From VRUE01 sp963753585 (lineage in GTDB: Bacteria; Actinomycetota; Thermoleophilia; Solirubrobacterales; 70-9): a stretch of DNA of 64,000 nt. The notes under the pieces are model-generated. The model made no database searches. It was not told the origin of the DNA and worked only from the letters and a program-made list of their open reading frames with translations. Both the position numbers and the translations under genes were made by a program. Below are positions 33,031 to 42,186 of this stretch, one piece after another (position 1 is the stretch's first letter; each line of letters opens with the position of its first letter). Location: positions 496,001 through 560,000 of the forward strand of contig CAVWCU010000001.1 of assembly GCA_963753585.1 (NCBI GenBank), written 5' to 3'.

Positions 33031-33962
33031 TGAGCTCCGGCGCCCGCTCGCACACCGCGCCGCCGGAGGGACGCCCGCCGGTGTCCCTTCCGCGCCTCGC
33101 CGAGATGAAGGCTGCCGGCGAGCCGATCGCGATGGTCACCGCCTACGACTACCCCTCGGCCCGGGTTGCCGAGGAGGCCGGCGCAGACGTCGTCCTGGTC
33201 GGCGACTCCGCGGCGATGGTCGTGCTCGGCCACCCCGGCACCGAGGCGGTCTCGATGGAGGAGATGATCGTCCTCGGCAAGGCCGTGCGGCGCGGGCTGA
33301 AGACGCCGCTGATGGTCGGCGACATGCCGATGGGCAGCTACGAGGCGAGCAACGAGCTGGCGATCGGCAACGCCCAGCGCCTGGTCAAGGAGACCGGCTG
33401 CCAGGTGGTGAAGCTGGAGGCGGGGGGGGTCTCGGTCGAGCGCGCCCGCGCGATCGTCCGCTCCGGAATCCCGGTGATGGGCCACGTCGGCCTCACGCCC
33501 CAGACCGCGACCGCCCTCGGCGGCTACAAAGCTCAGGGCAAGACCGCCCAGAGCGCGATCCAGCTCTGCGAGGACGCGCTGGCGCTGCAGGCCGTCGGCT
33601 GCTTCGCGATCGTCTTCGAGGCCGTCCCGGCCGCCGTCACCGAGGCGATCGTCGAGAAGCTCGAGATCCCGACCATCGGCATCGGCGCCGGCCCCGCGAC
33701 CGCGGGCCAGGTTCTCGTCTTCCACGACCTGCTCGGTATCACCACCGGCCGCATGGCCAAATTCGTCAAGCAATACGCCAACGTCCACGAGGAGATGGTC
33801 GGCGGCATGGAGCGCTACGTCGAGGAGGTCCGCACCCGCCACTTCCCCGAACCAGACCACGTCTACGGCATCGAGCCCGCCGAGCTGGCCGAGCTGCGGC
33901 GCTACCTTGAGCAGGAGAGCCTTACTTCAGCGAAGGCATGGGATTGGGAGCCGCTGTCCTAG
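33030..33962 (+). CDS. panB: 3-methyl-2-oxobutanoate hydroxymethyltransferase
   Basis: The 310-residue (beta/alpha)8 enzyme makes ketopantoate. Motifs: MVTAYDYPSARVAEEAGADV, VGDSAAMVVLGHPGTEAVSM with metal-binding DS, VGDMPMGSY, VKLEAGG with the catalytic-site lysine region, MGHVGLTPQ and GIGAGPATAGQVLVFHDLLG. The start overlaps the panD stop (TGATG). panE was not found in the window. Confidence 0.96.
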   Translation: MSSGARSHTAPPEGRPPVSLPRLAEMKAAGEPIAMVTAYDYPSARVAEEAGADVVLVGDSAAMVVLGHPGTEAVSMEEMIVLGKAVRRGLKTPLMVGDMPMGSYEASNELAIGNAQRLVKETGCQVVKLEAGGVSVERARAIVRSGIPVMGHVGLTPQTATALGGYKAQGKTAQSAIQLCEDALALQAVGCFAIVFEAVPAAVTEAIVEKLEIPTIGIGAGPATAGQVLVFHDLLGITTGRMAKFVKQYANVHEEMVGGMERYVEEVRTRHFPEPDHVYGIEPAELAELRRYLEQESLTSAKAWDWEPLS

Positions 33963-33988
33963 TGGCCTAGGGTCCCGAGACTCTTAAG

Positions 33989-34258
33989 ATGGGCGCCAGA
34001 GTGCCCGTCTACGAGTTCGAGTGCGAGCAGTGCGGCGACCGCTTCGAGGAGCTGGCGCCAAGCGATACGCAGAGCCTCGCCTGCCCTGCCTGCGGTTCGG
34101 GCCGCACACGGCGCCTGATCTCGCCGGTTTCTCCGCCTGGGCGCCAGCCACGCGGCGCCGGCGTACGCTCGGGCGAATCGCAGCGCCGCGAGCGCGAAGC
34201 CGCGCGTGGTGAGCGCCTGGCCGAGACCAAGCGCAAGCGCGCGGCGGGTGAGCTCTGA
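33989..34258 (+). CDS. FmdB-family zinc-ribbon protein
   Basis: The 89-residue protein has the FmdB/CxxC-SSSS zinc ribbon at the N-terminus: PVYEFECEQCGDRFEEL with a second pair in LACPACGSGRTRRLISP. The tail is basic and helical. The family is often called a putative regulatory protein, without firm function. The GTG at 34001 is an alternative start. It ends by overlapping the UDG start (TGATG), so it is in the repair/tsa operon. Confidence 0.88.
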   Translation: MGARVPVYEFECEQCGDRFEELAPSDTQSLACPACGSGRTRRLISPVSPPGRQPRGAGVRSGESQRREREAARGERLAETKRKRAAGEL

Positions 34259-34932
34259 TGGCCACGGCGGAGGAGCGGCGCGAGGAGCTGGTCTCCCTTT
34301 ACAAGGAAGTCCAGGTCTGCACGAAGTGCCCCCTGCACGAGACGCGCACCAAGGCGGTCTTCGGGGCCGGCGACGCCGACGCGGACCTGATGTTCGTCGG
34401 CGAGGCGCCGGGGGCCGAAGAGGACCGCCAGGGCCTTCCCTTCGTCGGCCGCGCCGGCCAGCTGCTCAACCAGATGCTGGAGGAGATCGGGCTCTCGCGC
34501 GAGGCGGTCTTCATCGCCAACGTGCTGAAGAGCCGGCCGCCGGGGAATCGCGATCCGCAGCCCCTGGAGATCGAGACCTGCCGTCCCTACCTCTTCGAGC
34601 AGGTGCGCCTGATCGAGCCGACGGTCATCTGCACGCTGGGCAACTTCGCCACCAAGCTGCTCACCGGCAACCCGGCCGGGATCACCCGGGTGCGGGGAAC
34701 GCCCCAGGTGCACGACCTGGGCGGCCGCACGGTCTTCCTGCTGCCGATATTCCACCCGGCGGCCGCGCTGCGCACACCGGCCGTGAAGGAGACCCTGCGC
34801 GAGGACTTCGCCACCATCCCGGACCTTCTGGCGATGGGTCCCCCGGTCGCTGCCGAAGAGCCTCTCGAGGAGGCGGAGGAGGCGGATTCGGCGCCCGAGC
34901 CCCCCGCCGACCAGCTCGGCTTCTTCGGGTGA
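34258..34932 (+). CDS. Family 4 uracil-DNA glycosylase (Fe-S)
   Basis: The 224-residue enzyme removes uracil from DNA. CTKCPLHETR near 19 gives the first two Fe-S cysteines, and ETCRPYL near 109 and CTLG near 128 the others. Active-site motif 1 is GEAPGAEEDRQGLPFVGRAG and motif 2 IFHPAAALR. The acidic C-terminal tail ends QLGFFG, which resembles a short clamp-binding motif. The GTGA overlap couples it to tsaE. Confidence 0.93.
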   Translation: MATAEERREELVSLYKEVQVCTKCPLHETRTKAVFGAGDADADLMFVGEAPGAEEDRQGLPFVGRAGQLLNQMLEEIGLSREAVFIANVLKSRPPGNRDPQPLEIETCRPYLFEQVRLIEPTVICTLGNFATKLLTGNPAGITRVRGTPQVHDLGGRTVFLLPIFHPAAALRTPAVKETLREDFATIPDLLAMGPPVAAEEPLEEAEEADSAPEPPADQLGFFG

Positions 34933-35366
34933 GCGTCCATCTCACGCAGTCCGCCGCAGCGACCGAAGCGCTCGGCGCCGAGCTTTCCGAGCGGCTCGCC
35001 CCTGGCGACGTGGTCGTCGTCAGCGGCGAGGTCGGGGCCGGCAAGACGACCCTGATCCGCGGCGCCTGCCGGGCGCTCGGAATCGAATCCCCGGTCACCT
35101 CTCCCACCTTCACGATCGGCCACCGCTACGAGGGCGGGCGGTTGCCGGTCGCCCACCTCGACCTCTATCGACTCGAGGGCGGCCTCGAGGGCGAGGACCC
35201 GGCCCTCCTCGACGACTACCTGGTTGCAAGCGCGGTCGCCTTCGTCGAGTGGCCGGCCGTGGCCGAGCCCCAGCTCGCCGACCGGCAGGTCCTGGCCGTG
35301 CGCCTCGCCCACGCGGGCGGCGACCGCCGCGAGATCGAGATTCCCGCCGCATCCGCCCGCAAATAG
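34929..35366 (+). CDS. tsaE: tRNA t6A synthesis ATPase TsaE
   Basis: The 145-residue ATPase of the TsaBDE complex resets the t6A (threonylcarbamoyl-adenosine) enzyme. Walker A is SGEVGAGKTTLIRGACRALG, followed by SPTFTIGHRYEGGRLPVAHLDLYRLEG and the conserved FVEWPAVAE. The start is a GTG overlapping the UDG stop. Normal length for the family. Confidence 0.95.
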   Translation: MSVHLTQSAAATEALGAELSERLAPGDVVVVSGEVGAGKTTLIRGACRALGIESPVTSPTFTIGHRYEGGRLPVAHLDLYRLEGGLEGEDPALLDDYLVASAVAFVEWPAVAEPQLADRQVLAVRLAHAGGDRREIEIPAASARK

Positions 35367-35428
35367 GCGTGTTCGATGAGTGACGGTGCATGTAGCATCG
35401 AACGGACGTCGAAACGCGAGCTGGAGGG

Positions 35429-35809
35429 ATGCCGATGAAGGGAATGAAGACGCTGGGCGCTGCGCTGCTGGCGGTCGCCGCGCTGGTCTGCCTGGCGCCG
35501 GCATCGGCGGGGGCCGCCGCCTACCAGCACTACGTCGCTTGCGGTGTCTCCCAGAACGCGACCCCGGCGCACAAATGCCCGAAGAAAAGCAAGAAGGGCG
35601 CCTTCTTCAAAAGCCTCCAGGGGGAAGTCGACTACAGCATCTGCGTCAAGTTCCCGACTGGGGAAAACATCTGCGCGAAAGCCCAGCCCGCCAAGCAGGG
35701 AAAGCTCTACGTCAACAAGATCACGTCCAACATCCCCGGCAAGCACCGGGTGACCTGGTTCGTCGGGGGCAAACGCGTCGGTCTCTTCATCTTCAAAGTC
35801 TCTGACTGA
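35429..35809 (+). CDS. Small secreted protein of unknown function
   Basis: The 126-residue protein has a clear signal peptide (basic MPMKGMKT, hydrophobic run, ASAGAAA cleavage region near 25-32). The mature part is about 95 residues, Lys-rich, with four Cys (ACGVSQ, HKCPKKSKKG, SICVKFP, NICAKAQ) that could make two disulfides. It is predicted beta-rich. It is unusual to find a secreted protein inserted between tsaE and tsaB. GAGGGATGC precedes the start. No family recognised. Confidence 0.7.
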   Translation: MPMKGMKTLGAALLAVAALVCLAPASAGAAAYQHYVACGVSQNATPAHKCPKKSKKGAFFKSLQGEVDYSICVKFPTGENICAKAQPAKQGKLYVNKITSNIPGKHRVTWFVGGKRVGLFIFKVSD

Positions 35810-36533
35810 CCGCCCGAGAACCGAGATTGCCGTCGTCGGTTTCGACACGGCGACCGCCGACACCGCTGTCTGCTCGACGCGCGGCGGCACGGCGATGCAC
35901 GAGGAGCGGCTCGGGCTCGGGTCCGACGGGAGCCCGCGGCACTCGACCGCGCTGCTGGCCGAGGTCGAGCGCGCGGCGGCGGCAGCCGGCGGCTGGGGTG
36001 CGGTCGACCTAATCGCAGTCGGTCTGGGTCCGGGCTCCTTCGTCGGGATCCGCATCGCGATCGCCACCGCTCGCGGCCTGGCGGCGAGCACCGGTCTGCC
36101 GGTGACGGGGGTCTGCACCCTCGACGCGCTCGGCCGGGCGGTGGGCGAGGCCGTGAGCCCGGATCGGGTTTGTCTGGCCGTGCTCGACGCGCGCCGGGGA
36201 GAGGCGTTTGCCGCGCTCTACGCGGCTGACGGTTCCCGGCTCTGGGAGCCCTTCGTGGCCAAGCCCGAGGAGCTGGCAGACCGCGTCGGGGCTCTTCCGC
36301 AACCGCCTCTGGCGGCCGGGTCGGGAGCGGTACGATTTCGAGATGAGCTGGCGAGTCGGGAAGTCGAGGTTCCCGGCGACGCCGACCCCGTCCACCGGGT
36401 CGCGGCGCGGCACGTCTGCGCGCTCGCGGCGCCCGGCGGCAGCGTGGGCGGCGACCGGCTCGACCCGATCTACCTGAGACCTCCCGATGCGCAGCGATGG
36501 CGTGAGCGAAACGATGTCCAGACAGCCGAGTGA
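35802..36533 (+). CDS. tsaB: tRNA t6A synthesis subunit TsaB
   Basis: The ASKHA-fold partner of TsaD. The conserved N-terminal strand (IAVVGFDTATADTAVCST) is encoded upstream of the first ATG (35895), and no in-frame ATG, GTG or TTG precedes it. I therefore extend to a CTG at 35802; an ATT at 35826 is the other option. Later motifs: LGPGSFVGIRIAIATARGLA near 72-91 and VLDARRGEAFAALY. It has about 243 residues from the CTG. It overlaps rimI by 47 bases. The start is uncertain; the identity is not. Confidence 0.88.
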   Translation: MTDRPRTEIAVVGFDTATADTAVCSTRGGTAMHEERLGLGSDGSPRHSTALLAEVERAAAAAGGWGAVDLIAVGLGPGSFVGIRIAIATARGLAASTGLPVTGVCTLDALGRAVGEAVSPDRVCLAVLDARRGEAFAALYAADGSRLWEPFVAKPEELADRVGALPQPPLAAGSGAVRFRDELASREVEVPGDADPVHRVAARHVCALAAPGGSVGGDRLDPIYLRPPDAQRWRERNDVQTAE

Positions 36534-36972
36534 GGCGATCGAGGGAGTCGAGATGAGGCGGCTCGCCTACAGCGACCTGCCCGCCGTTATCTCGATCGAG
36601 CGCCGTTCCTTCCCCACCCCCTGGTCGCTGGCGATGTTCGTGCTCGAGCTCTCCAAGCCGTCGGGCATCTGCCTCGCGGCGACCGACGGCACCGAGCTGT
36701 GCGGCTACCTGGTCTGCTCGCGCTACGACCAGGTCTGGCACCTGATGAACGTCGCCGTCGTCCCAGAGCGCCGGCGCACCGGCATCGCCCGCGGTTTGAT
36801 CTCGCGGCTCCTCGAGGAGGGGGGAGGGCGGCTTCCCTTCACGCTCGAGGTCCGGGTCTCCAACCGGCCCGCGATCGCGATGTACGAGAGGCTCGGCTTC
36901 CGCTCGGCAGGGGTGCGGCCTCGCTACTACCAGGACAACGGCGAGGACGCTCTGATCATGTGGCTGGACTGA
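36487..36972 (+). CDS. rimI: RimI-like GNAT acetyltransferase
   Basis: The 161-residue N-acetyltransferase sits, as often, in the tsa operon. RRLAYSDLPAVISIERRSFP begins the GNAT fold; the acetyl-CoA loop is VVPERRRTGIARGLISRLL and the C-terminal element VRVSNRPAIAMYERLGFRSA. RimI acetylates the N-terminus of ribosomal protein S18 in E. coli. The start may be the internal ATG at 36514 (MSRQPSEA) because the earlier residues overlap tsaB. Confidence 0.9.
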   Translation: MRSDGVSETMSRQPSEAIEGVEMRRLAYSDLPAVISIERRSFPTPWSLAMFVLELSKPSGICLAATDGTELCGYLVCSRYDQVWHLMNVAVVPERRRTGIARGLISRLLEEGGGRLPFTLEVRVSNRPAIAMYERLGFRSAGVRPRYYQDNGEDALIMWLD

Positions 36973-37972
36973 TCCTCGCCATCGAGACCTCGTGCGACGA
37001 CACCTGCGCGGCGCTGCTGGACGGGCCACGCGTGCTCGCCAACACGATCTCCTCGCAGGCGGCGGCCCACGCCCAGTTCGGCGGTGTCGTGCCCGAGGTC
37101 GCCTCTCGCCACCACCTGGAGCTGGTGACCCCGGTCGTCGAGGCGGCCCTGGAGGAGGCCGGCGCCACGCTCGACGACGTCGGCTCGGTGGCAGTCACCG
37201 TTGGGCCGGGCTTGATCGGCGCGCTGCTGGTCGGGGTGAGCACGGCGAAGGCGATCGCCGCCCCGCGCCGGCTGCCGCTGATCCCGGTCGACCACCTGCA
37301 GGGGCACGTCGCCGCCAACTTCCTCGAGCCCGAGCCACTGCAGCCGCCCTTCCTCTGCCTCCTCGCCAGCGGCGGCCACACGCTGCTGGCCGCCGTACGC
37401 GGCCACGCCGGCCACGAGGTGCTCGGCCAGACCCTCGACGACGCAGCCGGAGAGGCGTTCGACAAGGTCGCCCGCCTGCTCGGGCTCGGTTATCCGGGCG
37501 GGCCGGCGCTGGAGAAGCTGGCCCGCGAAGGCGACCCCGCGGCGTTCGAGATGCCGGTGGCGATGAGCCGCGACCCCGGCCTCGACTTCAGCTTCAGCGG
37601 TCTGAAGACCGCGCTCGTCTACCTCTGCCGGGACCTCGGCCCCGACGGCGTCGAGCGAGCGTCGCGCCGACCTCGCGGCCAGCTTTCAGGCCGCCGCCGT
37701 CGGCCAGCTCGTCGCCAAGCTCGAACGCGCGCTGAAGCGTGGGGACTGGCAGGCCGTTGCCCTGGGCGGGGGCGTGGCCGCGAACGGGCCGCTGCGCGAG
37801 TCGGCGCGCGAGGCTCTGCGAGCGCAATGGAGCCGTCCTCAAGTTGGTCGGGCTCGAGCTCTGCACCGACAACGCGGCGATGATCGGCTCCGCCGCTCGT
37901 TTCGCCGAGCCGATCCCCTACCCCGACTACCTCGCCTACGACGCCTTCGCCACCGGCAAGCGGGCGGCGTGA
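36960..37972 (+). pseudogene. tsaD: tsaD (tRNA t6A transferase) with two apparent single-base frameshifts
   Basis: The start is a GTG overlapping the rimI end (VAGLILAIETSCDDTCAALL). TsaD motifs follow: VPEVASRHHLELVTPVVEAA, GPGLIGALLVGVSTAKAIA, DHLQGHVAANFLEP and SGGHTLL, then SFSGLKTALVYL. Near 37656 the frame shifts by one base (the extra C in GTCGAGCGAGCGTCGC) and AASFQAAAVGQL continues. Near 37819 a second extra base shifts again to NGAVLKLVGLELCTDNAAMI and ends at 37972. With both bases removed, about 336 residues of a normal TsaD result. tsaD is normally essential, so sequencing error is the likelier cause than true inactivation. Confidence 0.85.
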
Positions 37973-38217
37973 CTCAGGTCACTGTCTACTCCCGGCCCGA
38001 GTGCCACCTCTGCGCGGAGGCGATCGAGGTGCTCGTCGCCCTGCACGCGGAGGGCTTCCGCTTCGAGCTGCACGAGGTCGACATCGAGAGCGAGGAATTG
38101 CTGCTGCGGCGCATGCTGGAGAGAATCCCGGTAGTGGAGGTTGACGGCGAGGTCGTGTCTGAGCTGCTGCTCGACGAGGCGGCGGTTCGGGCAAGGCTCG
38201 ATACTGTGGGGGCGTGA
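37969..38217 (+). CDS. Glutaredoxin-family protein
   Basis: The 82-residue thioredoxin-fold protein begins VTQVTVYSRPECHLCAEAIE with the CHLC active site near 12-15 and the cis-Pro region RIPVVEVDGEVV near 55. It matches the DUF836/glutaredoxin-like group of small actinobacterial redox proteins. The GTG overlaps the tsaD stop, and its stop overlaps the rex GTG, giving a tight rimI-tsaD-grx-rex chain. Confidence 0.88.
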   Translation: MTQVTVYSRPECHLCAEAIEVLVALHAEGFRFELHEVDIESEELLLRRMLERIPVVEVDGEVVSELLLDEAAVRARLDTVGA

Positions 38218-38882
38218 GCCCCTTGATCGAAGAGCAGGAGGCGGCCGACGGGCTGATCGTCGAGGGCGAGCGGCTCTCGCTAGGCGTCGCGGCACGGCTC
38301 TCGCGCTACCTCCAGGTCCTCACCCAGGCCCGCAAGATGGGCCGCGAGACGATCTCCTCGCAGGAACTCTCCGAGTACACCCACATCAACCCGACCCAGA
38401 TCCGCCGCGATCTCTCGGGCTTCGGCAAGTTCGGCAAGCGTGGCGTCGGCTACAACGTCGACTCCCTGGTGGCGGAGATCCGCAAGATCCTGCGCACCTC
38501 GGGCCAACACAACATCGCCCTCTTCGGCGCCGGCAACCTCGGCCAGGCGATCGCCAGCTCCGACATCTTCGCCGACCACGGCTTCCAGATCGTCGCCATG
38601 TTCGACGTCGACAGCGGGGTGGTCGGCAGCGAGGTCGGCGACATGCGGGTGCGCGACTTCTCCGAGCTGGAGTCGGTCGTCGCCGAGCAGGAGATCGTCG
38701 TCGGCGTGCTGGCCGTGCCCGCCGCCGCCGCCCAGGCGGTCGCCGACCGGCTGGTCGAGGCTGGAGTGAAGATCATCTTCAACTACTCCGAGCAGCTTCT
38801 CCAGGTGCCGCCGGAGGTGACGGTTCACACCTCGAGCCCCGCTGTCGACCTGCTCTACGCGCTCTACTTCTACCTGACCTGA
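38214..38882 (+). CDS. rex: Redox-sensing transcriptional repressor Rex
   Basis: The 222-residue protein senses the NADH/NAD+ ratio. The N-terminal winged helix has LSRYLQVLTQARKMGRETIS and SSQELSEYTHINPTQIRRDL with SGFGKFGKRGVGY. The C-terminal Rossmann fold has NIALFGAGNLGQAIASSDIF near 98-117. Rex normally represses fermentation and respiratory genes when NAD+ is high. The start is a GTG overlapping the glutaredoxin stop. No Rex operator (TTGTGAA-type) was recognised nearby. Confidence 0.95.
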   Translation: MSPLIEEQEAADGLIVEGERLSLGVAARLSRYLQVLTQARKMGRETISSQELSEYTHINPTQIRRDLSGFGKFGKRGVGYNVDSLVAEIRKILRTSGQHNIALFGAGNLGQAIASSDIFADHGFQIVAMFDVDSGVVGSEVGDMRVRDFSELESVVAEQEIVVGVLAVPAAAAQAVADRLVEAGVKIIFNYSEQLLQVPPEVTVHTSSPAVDLLYALYFYLT

Positions 38883-38891
38883 GGCTGATCC

Positions 38892-40047
38892 TTGGACCTC
38901 GACCTCGCTCGGGAGACGTTCGAGTCCTCTACCGACTTCACGATCGGGCTCGAGGAGGAGTTCGCGCTCCTCGACCCTGCGACGCTCGAGCTGGAGCACC
39001 GCTTCGAGGACGTCTACGAGGCCTGCCAACGCGACGAGCTGCTTGCCGAGTCCGCGGCCGGGGAGCTGATCGCCTCGGAGATCGAGATCCGCTCAGGCCG
39101 GGCCGGCGACTTTGCCGAGGCGATGGCGCTGCAGCGTGAACGGCGCGGGCGCCTCTTCGAGCTGGTCGAGGGGATGGGCCTGGCACTGGGAGCGATGGGC
39201 ACGCACCCCTGGGCCGACTACCTCGACCAGCGGATCATCGACACGCCGCACTACAACCGCCTTCGGCACGAACTCGGCTACGTCGCCCAGCGCAACAACA
39301 CCTGGAGCATGCACGTTCACATGGGCGTGCGCGGCGCCGACCGCGCGATCGCCGTCTGCGACTGGATGCGCGAGCTGCTGCCGTTGCTGCTCGCGGTCTC
39401 GGCCAACTCGCCCTTCCTCGACCGTCGCGACAGCGGCCTGCACACAGTCGCGCACTGAGATCTTCACCCGCACCTTTCCCCGCTGTGGGGTGCCCAGCCC
39501 GTTCGTCGACTGGCCCAGCTATGCCGACTTCATCGGCACCCTCGAGCGGACCGGCTCGGTCGTCGAGTCGACGCAGCTCTGGTGGAGCGTGCGCCCGCAC
39601 CACTCCTTCGGCACGGTCGAGGTGCGGATCTGCGACGCCCAGACGCGTGGAGAGGAGTCCTTCGCCCTCGCCGGCCTGATCGCCGCCTGCATCGCCCAGA
39701 CCGCGCTCTCCTACGACGAGCACGGCTACGACGGCGCGGGCCGGCCGCTCGCCGACCGCGAGATCGAGGAGAACCTCTGGCGTGCGATCCGCTACGGGAT
39801 GAGCGGACGGCAGATCGACTTCCGCCGCGGGGTCGAGGTGGAGGCCCCCGCGGCCCTGGAGTCGCTGCTCGCCTGGACCGAGCCGGCGCGCGCCCAGCTG
39901 GGCATCGAGGTCGACCTTCCGGCTCGCAACGGCGCCCAGCGGGCGCACGAGGCGATCGACGCGGGAATGGCGATCGAGGACGTCTACAGGGACGCCGTGG
40001 CGGAGACGAAACGCACCTACACCGCCGATGTCGGCGCGCGTAGATAG
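38892..40047 (+). pseudogene. YbdK-type glutamate--cysteine ligase-like carboxylate-amine ligase with one apparent frameshift
   Basis: The first part (from a TTG at 38892) carries TDFTIGLEEEFALLDPATLE, ASEIEIRSGRAGDFAEAMAL, GTHPWADYLDQRI and NTWSMHVHMGV, all typical of the family (TIGR02050). It stops at 39458 after SGLHTVAH. The second part continues in another frame with TEIFTRTFPRCGVPSPFVDW, LWWSVRPHHSFGTVEVRICD and EENLWRAIRYGM to 40047. Removing one G near 39443 (GTCGCGCACTGAG) restores VRTEIF and a full protein of about 384 residues. It would ligate glutamate to an amine or cysteine. Sequencing error is plausible. Confidence 0.85.
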
Positions 40048-40084
40048 ACTCCCGCGCCGCTTAAACCACGCCGGAGGAATTGAC

Positions 40085-42172
40085 TTGACCAGCTTCTTGA
40101 CCGATTACGGAGTCGTCGTCGCGCTCGTCTGCGCGGGGGCGGCGGTGTTGTACGGACTCATCATCACCCAGCGCCTGCTGGCGAAGTCGCCCGGCAACGA
40201 GCGCATGCAGGAGATCTCGGGCGCGGTGCAGGAGGGCGCAAAGGCCTACCTGAGCCGCCAGTACACGATCATTGCGGCGGTCGCCGTGCCGATTGCGATC
40301 GTGCTCCTGCTGCTGCAGAACTGGGAGACCGCCGTTGGTTTCGTCATCGGAGGCGTTCTCTCGGGCGCGGCTGGGTTCATCGGCATGAACCTCTCGGTGC
40401 GGGCCAACTCCCGCGTTGCCGAGGCGGCGCGGGGCGGCGTACCGCCGGCCCTCGACGTCGCCTTCAAGGGCGGCTCGGTTACCGGCATGCTCGTCGTCGG
40501 CCTGGCCCTGCTCGGCGTCGCCGGCTACTACGGCATTCTGGTTGCTACCGGCAGCACCGACAAGCATGCGGTCGACGCGCTGATCGGCCTCGGCTTCGGA
40601 GGCTCGCTGATCTCGGTCTTCGCCCGCCTCGGCGGCGGCATCTTCACCAAGGCCGCCGACGTCGGCGCCGACCTGGTCGGCAAGGTCGAGGCGGGGATTC
40701 CCGAGGACGACCCGCGCAACCCGGCCGTGATCGCCGACAACGTCGGCGACAACGTCGGCGACTGCGCCGGCATGGCCGCGGACCTCTTCGAGACCTACGC
40801 GGTCACCTCGGTCGCCGTGATGCTGCTCGGCGTGCTCACCTTCACCGGTGCCGGTGGCGAATTTGCCAATGAGGTCGCCATCTACCCGCTGGTGCTCGGC
40901 GGCGTCGCGATCATCGCCTCGATCATCGGGGCGCTCTCGGTGCGGACCAAAACCGACCGGGTCGAGGGAGCCCTCTACCAGGGCCTGATCATCTCCGGCA
41001 TCCTCTCGGTCGCGGCCTTCTACCCGATCACCGAGTGGCTGATGAGCGACGCGGTGCGGCTCGGGCTCAGCACCGCGGCCGAGACGGTCACGACCACCGA
41101 CCTCTGGCTCTGCGCCGTGATCGGCATCGCGGTGACCGCGCTGCTCTTCGTGATCACCGAATTTTATACGTCGACCCGCTTCCGGCCGGTGAAGGCGATC
41201 GCCAAGGCCTCGGAGACGGGCCACGCGACGAACATCATCCAGGGGCTCGCCCAGGGCTTCCAGTCGACCGCCGCTCCGGCGATCGTCCTGGCATTGGCGA
41301 TCCTCGGTGCCAACGAGCTGGCGGGCATCTACGGCATCGGCATCGCCGTCGTTGCTCAGCTCTCGCTCTGCGGGCTGATCGTCGCGCTCGACGCCTTCGG
41401 GCCGATCACCGACAACGCCGGTGGCATCGCCGAGATGGCGGAGCTGCCCGAGGAGGTGCGCAATGTCACCGACCCGCTCGACGCGGTCGGCAACACGACC
41501 AAGGCCGTGACCAAGGGCTACGCGATCGGCTCCGCCGCGCTCGCCGCGCTGGTGCTGTTCGCCGCCTTCAAGAGCGAGCTTGCCGACGAGGCGCCCGCCG
41601 GGTTCGACCTCAACAGCCTCTTCAACCTGACCAGCCCCGACGTGCTGATCGGGCTGATCATCGGCGGCATGATGGTCTACCTGTTCTCGGCTTTCGCGAT
41701 CGAGGCTGTCGGCCGCGCCGGCGGCGAGGTGGTCGAACAGGTTCGCGAGCAGTTCCGCGAGCACCCCGGGATCATGGACGGCACGGAAAAGCCCGAGTAC
41801 GGCAAGACGGTGGCGATCGTCACCGCCGCCGCGCAGAGGGAGATGATCCTGCCCTCGCTGATCCCGATCGTCATCCCGGTGATCGTTGGCCTGCTCAGCG
41901 TCAACGCGCTGGGTGGCCTGCTGATCGGCGTGATCGTCGTCGGCCTCTTCGCCGCCGTCTCGATGACGGCCGGTGGTGGCGCCTGGGACAACGCCAAGAA
42001 GCTGATCGAGGACGGTGCCCACGGTGGCAAGGGCACGCTGGCCCACGAAGCCTCGGTGACCGGCGACACGGTCGGCGACCCCTACAAGGACACGGCTGGG
42101 CCGGCGATCAACCCGATGATCAAGGTCGCCAACATCGTCGCGATCCTGATCATCCCGATAGTTCACTTCTAG
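40085..42172 (+). CDS. hppA: Membrane-bound proton-translocating pyrophosphatase, K+-independent type
   Basis: The 695-residue pump couples PPi hydrolysis to proton export across the membrane, with about 16 membrane helices. The PPi site is in DVGADLVGKVEAGIPEDDPR near 193 and NVGDNVGDCAGMAADLFETY. Near 470 it reads GNTTKAVTKGYAIGSAAL; Lys at this position (Ala in K+-dependent enzymes) marks the K+-independent class. The TTG at 40085 follows CCGGAGGAATTGAC, a good ribosome site; the frame extends further upstream without similarity. It is followed by an alpha-family hairpin. Confidence 0.95.
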   Translation: MTSFLTDYGVVVALVCAGAAVLYGLIITQRLLAKSPGNERMQEISGAVQEGAKAYLSRQYTIIAAVAVPIAIVLLLLQNWETAVGFVIGGVLSGAAGFIGMNLSVRANSRVAEAARGGVPPALDVAFKGGSVTGMLVVGLALLGVAGYYGILVATGSTDKHAVDALIGLGFGGSLISVFARLGGGIFTKAADVGADLVGKVEAGIPEDDPRNPAVIADNVGDNVGDCAGMAADLFETYAVTSVAVMLLGVLTFTGAGGEFANEVAIYPLVLGGVAIIASIIGALSVRTKTDRVEGALYQGLIISGILSVAAFYPITEWLMSDAVRLGLSTAAETVTTTDLWLCAVIGIAVTALLFVITEFYTSTRFRPVKAIAKASETGHATNIIQGLAQGFQSTAAPAIVLALAILGANELAGIYGIGIAVVAQLSLCGLIVALDAFGPITDNAGGIAEMAELPEEVRNVTDPLDAVGNTTKAVTKGYAIGSAALAALVLFAAFKSELADEAPAGFDLNSLFNLTSPDVLIGLIIGGMMVYLFSAFAIEAVGRAGGEVVEQVREQFREHPGIMDGTEKPEYGKTVAIVTAAAQREMILPSLIPIVIPVIVGLLSVNALGGLLIGVIVVGLFAAVSMTAGGGAWDNAKKLIEDGAHGGKGTLAHEASVTGDTVGDPYKDTAGPAINPMIKVANIVAILIIPIVHF

Positions 42173-42186
42173 GCTTGGAGCGTTGG

